From assembly GCA_009785555.1 (NCBI GenBank), contig WQWB01000008.1, positions 1 through 42,735 of the forward strand: a stretch of 42,735 nucleotides of DNA, in the 5' to 3' direction. The DNA comes from Defluviitaleaceae bacterium (GTDB lineage Bacteria; Bacillota; Clostridia; Lachnospirales; WRAX01). The translations under genes were made by a program, and so were the position numbers. Positions 24,043 to 32,681 of this stretch are shown here, piece by piece. Position 1 is the stretch's first letter. Each line of letters begins with the position of its first letter. The notes under the pieces were generated by a model. The model worked only from the letters and a program-made list of their open reading frames with translations. It was not told where the DNA came from and did no database searches.

Positions 24043-25368
24043 CTATTTTTTTTCTATGTCATTTGATTGACATATAATACCTTTACAAGGAGGGGAAGCG
24101 TGAGAATACCCAATTATCCGTGTATCCAGGATTTGGTACTGTAAATTTATGTCACTTTCCAAATAAACCTCTAAATAATTTGGCGTATAGCCTACGTAGT
24201 TGCCGGTTTTTAACTGTTTTTCGTATAAAACAGGAAAGGTTTTGCCTATATTTAAGTTGATAAAGTCAATCTTTAACCGCTCAGCCAATGTAAGCATTTC
24301 TTGTACGCGCTTTGTTTTAAGGCTGTCCTTCACTTTGCCGGGCATTTCCGCTGCCGCCGTGCCTTTTCTCGGTGAAAATGGGAAAGTGTGGATGGCGGCA
24401 AAGCCGATGCTTTTGGCAAAAGCAAGGCTCTCTTCAAAATCTATGTCCGTCTCCCCAGGGAAGCCGACGATAATGTCTGTCGTGACGGCCATGTCAGGGT
24501 GTACCGTACGTAAAGAGGTCACTGCGCGGCGGTACTCCTCCGTAGTGTAATGCCTGTTCATCGCGCGTAATGTTTTGTCGCAGCCGGATTGTAGCGATAA
24601 ATGTACGTGCGGGCAAAGTTTGGGAACATCTTTAAAAGCCGCGAGCAGGGCAGGGGTGACGCCATTTGGGTTGATGGAGCTTATCCTGATGCGCCGTACA
24701 CCGTCTATAACCGTAACTTTGCGGATTATATCGGATAAAACCGTGTCATCAAAACGATAGGAATCAAGTGAAATACCGGTTAGCACAATTTCCTTACAGC
24801 CGTGATCCGCTAAGTTTTGCACTTCTTTGACGATTTCGATAGGACTACGGCTGGTGCTGCACCCGCGGACATGCGGGATGATACAGTACGCACAATAATT
24901 ATCGCACCCATCTTGCACTTTTATACTTGCGCGTGTGCCAGAAAAGGATATTAATTGCGACAGAAACCTGCCATCTTTAGAGATATAAGCCAAGGTATCC
25001 GTGTTGCCTGCATAATTTTCAACAAGCTCAACGATTTTATCACGCTCATCCATACCTATAACGATATTTACGCCTTCTATGTCCCTCACTTCATCTGCAT
25101 TGTTTTTGGAGTAACAACCCATTACGACGACAATGCTATTTGATGCGTTTGCAGTGCGGGCCGTACGGCGTATTGCTTGGCGGCTTTTCCTGTCACTAAC
25201 GGCGGTAACGGTGCAAGTGTTTACGATGTAAACATCAGCGCCTCTTTCAAAATCAACAATCGTATATCCGGCGGCGGCAAACATGGAAAGGGTTGCCTCG
25301 GTATCGTAGGCGTTCACCTTACACCCAAGCGTACGTGCCGCTATGGTTTTCTTTTGCAATCTATTCAT
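24043..25368 (-). CDS. mtaB: tRNA t6A37 methylthiotransferase MtaB
   Basis: The start is set at 25368 (MNRLQKKTIAARTLGCKVN), where ATGA overlaps the trmD stop; the track start at 25425 lies inside trmD. This gives 441 residues. A radical-SAM methylthiotransferase that converts t6A to ms2t6A at position 37 of tRNA. The N-terminal UPF0004 domain has cysteines in TLGCKVNAYD, VNTCTVTA and VMGCYSKN for one cluster; the radical SAM motif is CDNYCAYCIIP; the C-terminal TRAM-like region is at the end. A GFPGETDIDFEES segment is typical. Full length. Confidence 0.95.
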   Translation of the reverse strand: MNRLQKKTIAARTLGCKVNAYDTEATLSMFAAAGYTIVDFERGADVYIVNTCTVTAVSDRKSRQAIRRTARTANASNSIVVVMGCYSKNNADEVRDIEGVNIVIGMDERDKIVELVENYAGNTDTLAYISKDGRFLSQLISFSGTRASIKVQDGCDNYCAYCIIPHVRGCSTSRSPIEIVKEVQNLADHGCKEIVLTGISLDSYRFDDTVLSDIIRKVTVIDGVRRIRISSINPNGVTPALLAAFKDVPKLCPHVHLSLQSGCDKTLRAMNRHYTTEEYRRAVTSLRTVHPDMAVTTDIIVGFPGETDIDFEESLAFAKSIGFAAIHTFPFSPRKGTAAAEMPGKVKDSLKTKRVQEMLTLAERLKIDFINLNIGKTFPVLYEKQLKTGNYVGYTPNYLEVYLESDINLQYQILDTRIIGYSHASPPCKGIICQSNDIEKK

Positions 25369-26039
25369 CGCAGTAAATCCGGTCTGTTTTTTAATGTTAG
25401 TTCCAAGGATTTTGATTGCCGCCATTTTTCGATTTCCCCATGGTTACCGGAGAGGAGTACTTCCGGCACTGGCAGTCCTTCTACAAGCGGAGGGCGTGTG
25501 TATTGAGGATATTCAAGCAAATTAAGCGAAAAGCTTTCGTCAATACCAGAATTATCGTTGCCAAGTACACCTGGCAACAAACGCGCGGTTGCGTCGATTA
25601 TAGACAGCGCAACAATCTCTCCGCCCGTAAGGATAAAATCGCCGATAGAGACTGCCTCGGGATTTATAATATCCATCACACGCTCGTCCACACCTTCGTA
25701 ATGGCCGCAGATGATGACTATATCACGTTCGTGCGTAAGTTCCCGTGCGTAGGTCTGATTAAAAACACGTCCACGCGGCGACGTGATAAGCGTACGGGGG
25801 TGTGCTAAGCCCGCCGCAACCTGCTTATAAGCACACAAAACAGGCGGGGCTTGCATAACCATGCCAGGACCTCCGCCGTATGGGTAATCGTCTACCTTGC
25901 GGTGTTTGTTGTTGGAAAAGTTGCGAATGTCAACTAGTTCAACGTTGAATGCCTCGTTACGCAAACCGCGCCCAACGACACTGTGAGAAAGAGCATCACG
26001 CAACATATCGGGGAACAAAGTAAGTACTGTAAACCTCAT
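25365..26039 (-). CDS. trmD: tRNA (guanine37-N1)-methyltransferase
   Basis: A 224-residue SPOUT methyltransferase forming m1G37 with SAM, needed for reading-frame maintenance. It has MRFTVLTLFPDML, the DYPYGGGPGMVM loop, the knot motifs ICGHYEGVDERV and SIGDFILTGGEIVALSIIDA, and the C-terminal helical part with PQYTRPPLVEGLPVPEVLLSGNHGEIEKWR. A little short compared with the usual 240 or so but complete. It follows rimM by 3 nt, and its stop overlaps mtaB. Confidence 0.96.
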   Translation of the reverse strand: MRFTVLTLFPDMLRDALSHSVVGRGLRNEAFNVELVDIRNFSNNKHRKVDDYPYGGGPGMVMQAPPVLCAYKQVAAGLAHPRTLITSPRGRVFNQTYARELTHERDIVIICGHYEGVDERVMDIINPEAVSIGDFILTGGEIVALSIIDATARLLPGVLGNDNSGIDESFSLNLLEYPQYTRPPLVEGLPVPEVLLSGNHGEIEKWRQSKSLELTLKNRPDLLR

Positions 26040-26042
26040 AAA

Positions 26043-26558
26043 TTATAAACCGGGCAACAGCTCTACTACCATACGTTTGGCTGAAACATCTACCTGTTTA
26101 ACACATTGCTTTATCGCGGGAAGCAGAAGCTCCGATTTGTCCGCTTTTCTTATGATGTATACATCGTTTGCGCCTGTTTGAATGATTTTAATTATTTCGC
26201 CAAGTTTGTTATTTTGCATGTCAAAAACTTCCATATCGAGTAAGTCGCGATGGAAGTATTGGTCATCCTCCAAGGGTAGAGCCATTTCCGGCGGGATTCT
26301 AATTTTGGCGTTACGTAAAGCCTCAGCCGCGTTTGTGTCTTCTATACCACGGAACTTTAAGTAAACCAGGTTTTTTTGGAAACGATGCGCTTCAATATCC
26401 ATTTTGCGGCTGATAGCGTCTCCACCCCTTACCATGTCAACGTGAACGGTGGAGAGAAACGCGAAGCGAGCCGGTTCGTCAGTTAAGGGGAAAACCCTAA
26501 CCCAGCCTTTAAGCCCCGTAGGGGCGGTAATAACGCCGATTTCAAAATAATTGTCCAC
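26043..26558 (-). CDS. rimM: 16S rRNA processing protein RimM
   Basis: A 171-residue protein that helps 30S subunit assembly by binding S19. The N-terminal RimM barrel starts FEIGVITAPTGLKGWVRVFPLTDEPARF, and the C-terminal PRC-barrel includes YFHRDLLDMEVFDMQNNKLGEI and ELLLPAIKQCVKQVDV. Two nt separate it from khpA and three from trmD. Full length. Confidence 0.94.
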   Translation of the reverse strand: MDNYFEIGVITAPTGLKGWVRVFPLTDEPARFAFLSTVHVDMVRGGDAISRKMDIEAHRFQKNLVYLKFRGIEDTNAAEALRNAKIRIPPEMALPLEDDQYFHRDLLDMEVFDMQNNKLGEIIKIIQTGANDVYIIRKADKSELLLPAIKQCVKQVDVSAKRMVVELLPGL

Positions 26559-26560
26559 GT

Positions 26561-26830
26561 CTATTCGTCGCCGTCTGATTCGCTTGTTTCAGGGGTGGAC
26601 TTGTCTCCGATTTCCACAAAAACATGCTCGTTTTTGTGGATGGCAGATGCCTTGACAACGGCGCGGATGGCCTTGGCGATGCGCCCTTGCCTACCTATAA
26701 CCTTGCCCATATCATCTTTGGCGACGTGTAGGCGCAGGCGGGTTTGCTTGCCGTCCATGGTTTCAGTAACCCTAACTTCATCGGGTTTATCCACTAAACC
26801 CTTGGCAATAATTTCCAGGAGTTCCTTCAC
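26561..26830 (-). CDS. khpA: KH-domain RNA-binding protein KhpA
   Basis: An 89-residue KH protein (YlqC family), an RNA chaperone that pairs with KhpB/Jag in some Firmicutes. The KH core is RLHVAKDDMGKVIGRQGRIAKAIRAVVKASA with the GxxG loop GRQG, followed by an acidic tail after KSTPETS. It sits between rpsP and rimM in the conserved order, 1 nt from rpsP. Confidence 0.93.
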   Translation of the reverse strand: MKELLEIIAKGLVDKPDEVRVTETMDGKQTRLRLHVAKDDMGKVIGRQGRIAKAIRAVVKASAIHKNEHVFVEIGDKSTPETSESDGDE

Positions 26831-26831
26831 T

Positions 26832-27071
26832 TTATATAGCTCCTTGTTTTACCAACAAAGATTTAACGGTATCGGTAGGTTGCGCGCCGTTTTTCAGCCA
26901 TTTTTTAGCAGAGTCAACGTTTAACTTAACTTCTGCCGGGTTTTTAAGTGGGTCGTAGGTACCGATTTCTTCCAATACGTTACCGCTACGGGGTGTACGG
27001 CTGTCTGCTACTACGATGCGGTAGAAGGGTTTTTTCTTTGCGCCCATTCTCTTAAGTCTGATTTTAACCAT
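26832..27071 (-). CDS. rpsP: 30S ribosomal protein S16
   Basis: The start is placed at 27071 ([21 protein letters not shown]), 23 codons inside the track ORF, because the conserved S16 N-terminus begins there and GGAGG lies 12 nt upstream; 79 residues. It also shows [20 protein letters not shown] and the [21 protein letters not shown] end. A 20-bp stretch around this start is repeated exactly 69 bp upstream (27133-27152). A basic protein of the 30S body. Confidence 0.96.
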   Translation of the reverse strand: MVKIRLKRMGAKKKPFYRIVVADSRTPRSGNVLEEIGTYDPLKNPAEVKLNVDSAKKWLKNGAQPTDTVKSLLVKQGAI

Positions 27072-27083
27072 TTCTTTTTGTTT
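27064..27083 (-). repeat. Direct repeat, copy at the rpsP start
   Basis: The 20-bp plus-strand sequence TTAACCATTTCTTTTTGTTT spans the start codon and the A-rich spacer of rpsP. An exact copy lies at 27133-27152. Confidence 0.9.
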
Positions 27084-27132
27084 CCTCCAATTGATAATAT
27101 ATAGATAGGCAAATTCATATGAAACCAACGAA

Positions 27133-27152
27133 TTAACCATTTCTTTTTGTTT
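27133..27152 (-). repeat. Direct repeat, upstream copy of the rpsP start region
   Basis: Exact second copy of the 20-bp sequence at 27064-27083. Read on the minus strand it again gives an ATGGTTAA start, which is why the ORF track begins rpsP 23 codons early. It lacks a GGAGG. Confidence 0.9.
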
Positions 27153-27176
27153 TTTGATTTTAATTATATTATTTAT

Positions 27177-28523
27177 CTAGAAAGGCAGGTTCATATTGTT
27201 CATATTAAATTTGCCTTTTTTACCCATTTTCTTAGGATTGCCGGAAAATTGCTTCATCATGTTCTTCATCATTTCGAATTGCTTTAACAGTGCGTTGATA
27301 TCCTGTACGGATTTACCGCTGCCAGCCGCAATGCGCCGCTTGCGTGACGCGTTAAGAAGATCGGGGTTGCGCCGTTCCTTCGGCGTCATGGAGCGTATGA
27401 TAGCTTCTATGCCGGCTGACGCGTTTTCATCTATCTGTGCGTTGCCTACCATTTTATTAAGGCCGGGGATCATGCCTAAAATACTGCTCAGTGAACCCAT
27501 TTTCTTAATTTGTTGGTATTGCGCCAGTAAATCCTCCAGATCGAAGGTGTTTTTACGTAGTTTGGCTTCAAGCGCTTCGGCTTCTTCTTCGTCTAGTGCT
27601 GTTTGGGCTTTGTCTATCAGTGTAAGGATATCACCCATGCCTAGGATGCGGCCGGCCATACGGTCTGGGTGGAAAGGTTCCAACTCGTCCATCTTTTCAC
27701 CCATGCCGACGTATTTAATTGGCTTACCAGTAATCTTGCGTACGCTCAGCACTGCACCGCCACGTGTGTCGCTGTCGAGTTTCGTGACGATAACGCCGTC
27801 CACTCCAATTTTTTCGGAGAAATTATCCGCCACGTTTACCGCGTCTTGCCCTGTCATCGCATCAACAACAAGTAAAATTTCCTGCGGTTTGACCGCTTCG
27901 CGTATTTCGACAAGTTCATTCATCAGTTCGTCGTCGATATGCAGACGGCCGGCCGTGTCGATAATAACGACATCATAACCCATGTGGTTGGCATGGGTTA
28001 TCGCGGATGTGGCGATTTTGACGGGCTTTTCGTCAACACCCATCTCAAATACAGGTACGTTATACCCAGCACCGACAACCTGTAACTGCTTAACAGCAGC
28101 CGGGCGGTAAATATCACAGGCTACAAGGAGTGGCTTTTTGCCTTGTTTGCGTAATTGCCCGGCAATCTTACCGGCCGTCGTCGTCTTGCCAGCGCCCTGA
28201 AGGCCGCAAAGCATGTATACCGTTGGCGGCCTATCGCTAAACGTTAGCTTAGCATTTGTTGTACCCATAAGGGCCGTAAGCTCTTCATTAACTATCTTAA
28301 TAACGTGCTGGCCGGGGTTAAGACCTTTCATGACTTCGTCGCCCAAGGCCTTTTCGCTTACACTTGATACAAATTCCTTAACAATCTTGAAGCTGACATC
28401 CGCTTCCAAAAGGGCAAGACGAACGTGTCGCATGGCTTCGGTAACATCCTTTTCGGACAATTTGCCGACACCGCGCAGCTTCTTAAAAACCTCAGATAGT
28501 TTTGTGGATAGATTGTCAAACAT
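27177..28523 (-). CDS. ffh: Signal recognition particle GTPase Ffh
   Basis: A 448-residue SRP54 GTPase that binds signal peptides and 4.5S/6S-like SRP RNA and delivers ribosomes to FtsY. It has an N-terminal four-helix bundle, G1 GLQGAGKTTTAGKIA, ACDIYRPAAVKQL, G3 DTAGRLHIDDEL, G4 TKLDSDTRGGAVLS and the GMGEKMDELEPFHPDRMAGRILGMGD closing motif. The methionine-rich M domain follows to the end, with MMKNMMKQFSG. It has no good ribosome site immediately upstream; see the leader feature. It heads the ffh-rpsP-khpA-rimM-trmD-mtaB run. The usual upstream partner ylxM is not here. Confidence 0.96.
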   Translation of the reverse strand: MFDNLSTKLSEVFKKLRGVGKLSEKDVTEAMRHVRLALLEADVSFKIVKEFVSSVSEKALGDEVMKGLNPGQHVIKIVNEELTALMGTTNAKLTFSDRPPTVYMLCGLQGAGKTTTAGKIAGQLRKQGKKPLLVACDIYRPAAVKQLQVVGAGYNVPVFEMGVDEKPVKIATSAITHANHMGYDVVIIDTAGRLHIDDELMNELVEIREAVKPQEILLVVDAMTGQDAVNVADNFSEKIGVDGVIVTKLDSDTRGGAVLSVRKITGKPIKYVGMGEKMDELEPFHPDRMAGRILGMGDILTLIDKAQTALDEEEAEALEAKLRKNTFDLEDLLAQYQQIKKMGSLSSILGMIPGLNKMVGNAQIDENASAGIEAIIRSMTPKERRNPDLLNASRKRRIAAGSGKSVQDINALLKQFEMMKNMMKQFSGNPKKMGKKGKFNMNNMNLPF

Positions 28524-28532
28524 TTTTGATAT

Positions 28533-28577
28533 CGCGGATATGTTGAAACTATGTTCGCAAAATCATCCGCGCTCCTT
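28533..28577 (-). promoter_or_regulatory. ffh leader: hairpin plus five-codon reading frame
   Basis: On the minus strand AAGGAG (28577-28572) is followed after 5 nt by ATG and a five-codon frame (MILRT, 28566-28549). The 7-nt CGCGGAT around this ATG can pair with ATCCGCG at 28539-28533, just before the ffh start, which itself lacks a ribosome site. This suggests coupling or reinitiation but is unproven. Confidence 0.35.
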
Positions 28578-28597
28578 CGCTGTAAAAAATCCTACTA

Positions 28598-28626
28598 AAT
28601 ATACAATATATTTGCGCTATTGTCAA
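28598..28626 (-). promoter_or_regulatory. Promoter of the ffh-rpsP-trmD operon
   Basis: A perfect TTGACA, 17-nt spacer and TATATT on the minus strand, about 75 nt upstream of the ffh start. Confidence 0.75.
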
Positions 28627-28635
28627 ACATTATTT

Positions 28636-29715
28636 TTATTCCACAATTTCGAATGTTGTCTTAGCCATTTCATTTCCGTTAATAGTGATTATTAATTCGT
28701 GAAGCCCGGGATATATTCTCCTGGATGAGGTTTCGTTTATTGTGTGTTTACGGGTTATCAGGATTTTACCGGGCGGGCAGTTTCGTTCCGATATACGGTT
28801 TTCTTTAAATTTCAATTGACCGTTTGCCTTAATAAATCCTATGTCATAGCCTATTCGTATTTTCATGCCTTCGGCGGATTCGTTATTTATCTCGAAAGAA
28901 AAAGTTAAATCATCGTTCAAACGAGTTATAGCGGTGCAGGATAGAATTTTTACGGATATGCCCATGGGTTTTGCCAAGCCGAAAAGTTCCAACACAGGGG
29001 GATATGCCTTTTTTAGCATTGTCCTGCATGCGTGCTTAATGATTTTTTCGGTGTTTTTGCTTCCGCCGTTTAGCCACCTCTGCCCGGTAGTAACTACAAG
29101 GTCCGGCGCAATTTTAGACAATTCGTTAAGGTTGTTGGCGACGGATTTACGGACGTACTCCGACGGGTCGTCTTTTATTGCTTCTAAAATGGGTAGAGCG
29201 TAGCCGGGTTTTTTCTTAACTGTTTGCAATCTGCCGCCCCAGGGTATGGCCAGCCTGCTGCCTTCGCTTGCAAGGCGGCGCACATGTTCATCTTCGGACT
29301 TTGTCCAATCCATCATGATGTGAAGCATTTCGTCGGGGTATTTATCTATAAATGGCCTTACCGCAAATTCACCCGTTGTGTGTTTTGTAATATTCGCAAT
29401 CGTCTTCGTTGATTCGTTAAGGTGTTCAAGCCCGCATTCGGATATATAGTGCATTAGAACCATACCTTGCGCAGTATTGCAACTTGGTATAATGGTGTTA
29501 ATACTGCCGAGCGACGTTACGAAATTAACGGGAAGGGTTTGCGAAAGTGCTTTGGCGATATGTGACATCCTTGCAAACATTTCCAAGTTATCCCAATTAT
29601 CGTTAAAAATTTTCTGTATAAAAATATCTGAAGGAAATGTATTGTAAAGAGAAACCAGCTTAGTTGCCAGATCACTCAAAGATGGCTTGGAAAACATGTC
29701 TTTTACATTTGACAT
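28636..29715 (-). CDS. AlkC-like DNA alkylation repair protein
   Basis: The start is moved to 29715 (MSNVKDMFSKPSLSDLATK), preceded by AAGGAGACC; the track start would lie in the GC-rich palindrome. 359 residues. The helical repeat (ALR/HEAT-like) region holds the family-like stretch EHVRRLASEGSRLAIPWGGRLQ and DDPSEYVRKSVANNLNELSKIAPD, which recall AlkC-type DNA glycosylases acting on 3-methyladenine. The last 110 residues look beta-rich (LTFSFEINNESAEGMKIRIGYDIGF), consistent with the Ig-like domain of AlkC. The catalytic residue cannot be assigned by eye, so enzyme activity is an inference. It lies between ftsH and ffh. Confidence 0.75.
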   Translation of the reverse strand: MSNVKDMFSKPSLSDLATKLVSLYNTFPSDIFIQKIFNDNWDNLEMFARMSHIAKALSQTLPVNFVTSLGSINTIIPSCNTAQGMVLMHYISECGLEHLNESTKTIANITKHTTGEFAVRPFIDKYPDEMLHIMMDWTKSEDEHVRRLASEGSRLAIPWGGRLQTVKKKPGYALPILEAIKDDPSEYVRKSVANNLNELSKIAPDLVVTTGQRWLNGGSKNTEKIIKHACRTMLKKAYPPVLELFGLAKPMGISVKILSCTAITRLNDDLTFSFEINNESAEGMKIRIGYDIGFIKANGQLKFKENRISERNCPPGKILITRKHTINETSSRRIYPGLHELIITINGNEMAKTTFEIVE

Positions 29716-29734
29716 TTGTTGGTCTCCTTGCGGT

Positions 29735-29783
29735 TGTAGGGGCACCTGCGGCCGCCAGCAGGCGCACACAGTGCGCCCCTACA
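29735..29783. repeat. GC-rich interspersed palindrome
   Basis: A 9-bp outer stem TGTAGGGGC/GCCCCTACA encloses CCTGC/GCAGG and an alternative GCGCAC/GTGCGC hairpin. It begins directly after the ftsH stop codon and is much richer in GC than its surroundings. Its sequence resembles short interspersed palindromes seen in many Clostridia, from memory. There is no T run, so a classical terminator is doubtful. Confidence 0.6.
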
Positions 29784-31745
29784 TTATTGAAAATATATTT
29801 CTTTATCCGGGTCGGCTTCATCGGTTTGCTCATAAACCTCTTCCGGCGCGACAACATTCTTGCTCATCGCGTCTGTCCGGTCTTTTTTTACTAGCCTGCC
29901 TTCCGGGAAGAGGGCGCGGAATTCAGCTCCCGTAATTTTTTCTTTTTTAAGAAGAAGGTCAACGGTTGTGTGCATAATGTCCATGCAGTCCGTCAATACG
30001 GCCATGGCACGCTGGTATCCATCTTCGACGATGCGTTTGATCTCCGTGTCTATAAGCTGTGCCATGTTTTCACTGAAATTGCGGGTTTGACCCCAATCTC
30101 GTCCGATAAACACTTCTTCCGCCTCGCCGCCGAGTTGGATCGGGCCGATGGCATCGCTCATGCCGTAGCGCATGACCATGTTGCGTGCGATTCCCGTAGC
30201 GCGTTCTATATCGTTGGACGCACCCGTGGTGATGTCTCCGATAACTAGCTTTTCCGCTACGCGGCCGCCCAGGAGGACGGCGATTTCCTGCTCCATCTTG
30301 CCTTTAGTCATGCTTAAGCGCTCTTCCATAGGAAGTGGCATTGTGTAGCCGCCGGCTTGGCCTGTGGAAATAATCGAAATCATATGCACAGGATCAGTAT
30401 CCGGAAGCATTTCAAACATAATGGCGTGACCTGCTTCGTGGTACGCGGTGATGCGCCGCTCGCGCTCGGTAACGACGCGGCTCTTTTTCTCCGTGCCAAT
30501 GCCAATCTTGACAAAAGCCTTACGGATATATTCCGCTGAAATTTCTTCTTGGTTATCCCGTGCGGCAAGGAGTGCCGCCTCGTTGAGAAGGTTCTCCAAA
30601 TCCGCGCCGGTAAAACCGGGTGTTGTTTGGGCGACGGCTTTAAAGTCCACGTCATCCGCCATGCGTTTGGTTTCGGCATAGAGGCGTAATATATCCTCCC
30701 TGCCGCCAACGTCTGGGCGGTTTATGACGACGCGCCTGTCAAAACGGCCTGGGCGGAGAATTGCCGGGTCCAAGATATCCGGCCTGTTCGTTGCCGCAAG
30801 CACGATGACGCCAGTGTTTTTGCCAAAGCCGTCCATCTCAACTAAAAGCTGGTTAAGGGTTTGTTCCCTTTCGTCATGGCCGCCGCCAAGGCCCGCGCCT
30901 CTCCTGCGGCCTACGGCGTCTATTTCGTCTATAAATATGATGGCAGGTGCGCCTTTTTTGGCTTGGGAAAACAAATCGCGGACGCGGCTTGCACCAACGC
31001 CGACGAACATTTCCACAAAATCCGAACCGCTGATCGAAAAGAAGTTAACCCCGGCCTCGCCTGCAACGGCGCGTGCGATAAGCGTTTTACCTGTACCCGG
31101 AGGGCCAACAAGAAGTACACCCTTAGGTACGCGGGCTCCAATGTTTTCAAACTTATCTGCATGTTTAAGGAAGGCAACGATTTCGGCCAAATCCTCCTTT
31201 TCCTCAATAAGGCCGCGTACTTTGTCAAACGTAACCTTGTTTGCGTCATCAGGTGGGGTAACCTGAGCCTTTGTGCGTGAAAAAGACATAACCCCGCCGC
31301 GACCGCCGCCGCCGGACATCTGCGATATGATAAAAAAGAGCAGAAATACGCTGATAACGATAAGGATAAGCGTTGGCAAGAACATAAGGAACGACCCGGA
31401 TTGCACAGGTGTGCGAATATCAAGCTCGCGTGCGTCGGGATTGTAAAGCGACCAAGGTTCCGCAAAATTCGTAACGAAGTGCAGGACATTGAAAATACTT
31501 ACTGTAATTTCACGCCCATTATAGAAAGTGACTGTTGCCTCGCCAGCGGAAGCAAACGTGGAGTCGCCTTGTATTACGATAGAGGTGATACTGTCCGGAC
31601 GCTCTGTAATGTCAAGCACCAAATCACCGTAAACATACGCCGGACCTGTATCCGTTGCGTTAAAATTGCTGATAGTGTAAATAACCAATAGTGCAAAACC
31701 AAAAACTATGCCGTACAACAAAAAATGCTTTCCAAACTTACCCAT
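29784..31745 (-). CDS. ftsH: ATP-dependent zinc metalloprotease FtsH
   Basis: A 653-residue membrane AAA+ protease degrading membrane and regulatory proteins. Two N-terminal membrane helices (about 8-26 and 119-141) flank a 90-residue extracytoplasmic domain. The AAA module has Walker A GPPGTGKT at 214-221, Walker [16 protein letters not shown], the pore motif FVEM and the second region of homology [20 protein letters not shown]. The protease has HEAGH as zinc site, and GATNDIERAT-like [10 protein letters not shown]. The usual GGRVAEKLV is present. It follows hpt by 32 nt, the common Firmicutes order, but tilS is not upstream. Confidence 0.97.
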   Translation of the reverse strand: MGKFGKHFLLYGIVFGFALLVIYTISNFNATDTGPAYVYGDLVLDITERPDSITSIVIQGDSTFASAGEATVTFYNGREITVSIFNVLHFVTNFAEPWSLYNPDARELDIRTPVQSGSFLMFLPTLILIVISVFLLFFIISQMSGGGGRGGVMSFSRTKAQVTPPDDANKVTFDKVRGLIEEKEDLAEIVAFLKHADKFENIGARVPKGVLLVGPPGTGKTLIARAVAGEAGVNFFSISGSDFVEMFVGVGASRVRDLFSQAKKGAPAIIFIDEIDAVGRRRGAGLGGGHDEREQTLNQLLVEMDGFGKNTGVIVLAATNRPDILDPAILRPGRFDRRVVINRPDVGGREDILRLYAETKRMADDVDFKAVAQTTPGFTGADLENLLNEAALLAARDNQEEISAEYIRKAFVKIGIGTEKKSRVVTERERRITAYHEAGHAIMFEMLPDTDPVHMISIISTGQAGGYTMPLPMEERLSMTKGKMEQEIAVLLGGRVAEKLVIGDITTGASNDIERATGIARNMVMRYGMSDAIGPIQLGGEAEEVFIGRDWGQTRNFSENMAQLIDTEIKRIVEDGYQRAMAVLTDCMDIMHTTVDLLLKKEKITGAEFRALFPEGRLVKKDRTDAMSKNVVAPEEVYEQTDEADPDKEIYFQ

Positions 31746-31777
31746 TCTACTTTCTATTCTCCGTTCTTTGTTTTTAA

Positions 31778-32308
31778 CTAGTCATCAAAAGATAAATATC
31801 CAATATATTGTAATCCGCGGTATTTATGTGCAAAATCCAATCCATAGCCTACAACAAATTTGTTGGGTATAGTGAAGCCAACATAATCCGGGTGAATATT
31901 GTCTAAAATGCGGCCGGACGGCTTGTCCAAAAGCGTACAGAGTTTTACAGATGCCGCTCCGCGCCCGGCAAGGCGCTTGTACACGAAGTCGATGGTACGG
32001 CCTGTGTCTGCGATATCTTCAATAACGAGGACATGCTTGCCTTCGACAGAAGCCTGTAGGTCCAATAAAAGCTCCATATTCGCGCTGCTTTTCATGCCCT
32101 TGCCATAACTGGAAACATCCACAAAATCAATTTCCGTTTCCGGCGGCAAAAGTTTCATCAAGTCTGAAGAAAACATAAATGAGCCATGTAAAACGCATAC
32201 CAAAATAAGTGATTTACCTTCATAATCCAAACGAACCGTTTCAGCAAGCTCCATAACTCGGCGTCTGAGCATCTCTTCTGGAATTAATGGAATTACCTTT
32301 TCCCCCAT
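31778..32308 (-). CDS. hpt: Hypoxanthine(-guanine) phosphoribosyltransferase
   Basis: A 176-residue type I phosphoribosyltransferase salvaging hypoxanthine and guanine with PRPP. It has [19 protein letters not shown] (the PPi loop), [15 protein letters not shown], the PRPP motif [29 protein letters not shown], and the purine-binding region [18 protein letters not shown] near the C-terminus. AAGGTGATAAA precedes the ATG. Cotranscribed with ftsH. Confidence 0.95.
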   Translation of the reverse strand: MGEKVIPLIPEEMLRRRVMELAETVRLDYEGKSLILVCVLHGSFMFSSDLMKLLPPETEIDFVDVSSYGKGMKSSANMELLLDLQASVEGKHVLVIEDIADTGRTIDFVYKRLAGRGAASVKLCTLLDKPSGRILDNIHPDYVGFTIPNKFVVGYGLDFAHKYRGLQYIGYLSFDD

Positions 32309-32333
32309 TTTATCACCTTAAAAGTTTTTATCT

Positions 32334-32342
32334 ATTCTACCA
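32334..32342 (-). promoter_or_regulatory. Extended -10 promoter of hpt-ftsH
   Basis: On the minus strand TGG directly precedes TAGAAT (TGn extended -10), about 25 nt before the hpt start. No good -35 box is seen at 17 nt. Confidence 0.45.
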
Positions 32343-32621
32343 CACTTTTCGTAAATAGTATAGTCTTTTTTTAATTAATGGTAAATTAATTGGAAAAATA
32401 TTTCAAATCAATAATTGCTGCAGAAATAAAATACAAGCCTATATGCTCGCGCTTATGGAGTAAATTAAGGCTATCCCTATGTGTGCTGGGAAAATGGGTA
32501 CTGTGCGGCGGAGTGTCGTGGAGGCTATTAAATTTTGTTTGATTTTGTCGGGGAATTGTTGGTAAATTAAATGTAAAGTACGATTATGATTTGAAATATT
32601 GTACAAAACCGGCGAATATAT
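32343..32621. other. AT-rich intergenic region with nothing identified
   Basis: The divergent gap between hpt and sigK is about 370 nt. Apart from promoter-like sites at each end I see no gene, RNA or repeat. The 72-codon minus-strand ORF in the track lacks a ribosome site and a protein-like composition. Confidence 0.5.
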
Positions 32622-32652
32622 TAAGATATAAACACACCTCCATACATACATA
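32622..32652 (+). promoter_or_regulatory. Possible sporulation (sigma-E type) promoter of sigK
   Basis: ATATA-like -35 (32626-32630) and CATACATA -10 (32645-32652) are 14 nt apart, close to the sigma-E consensus known from Bacillus. An overlapping CATACATA also starts at 32641. The last consensus base is off, so this is suggestive only. Confidence 0.4.
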
Positions 32653-32681
32653 GCCACAATTTAGGTTATGCGGAGGTGTTT

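Noticed and set aside
32439-32657. 72-codon minus-strand ORF upstream of sigK
   Set aside because: No ribosome site, composition unlike a protein, and overlaps the likely sigK promoter.
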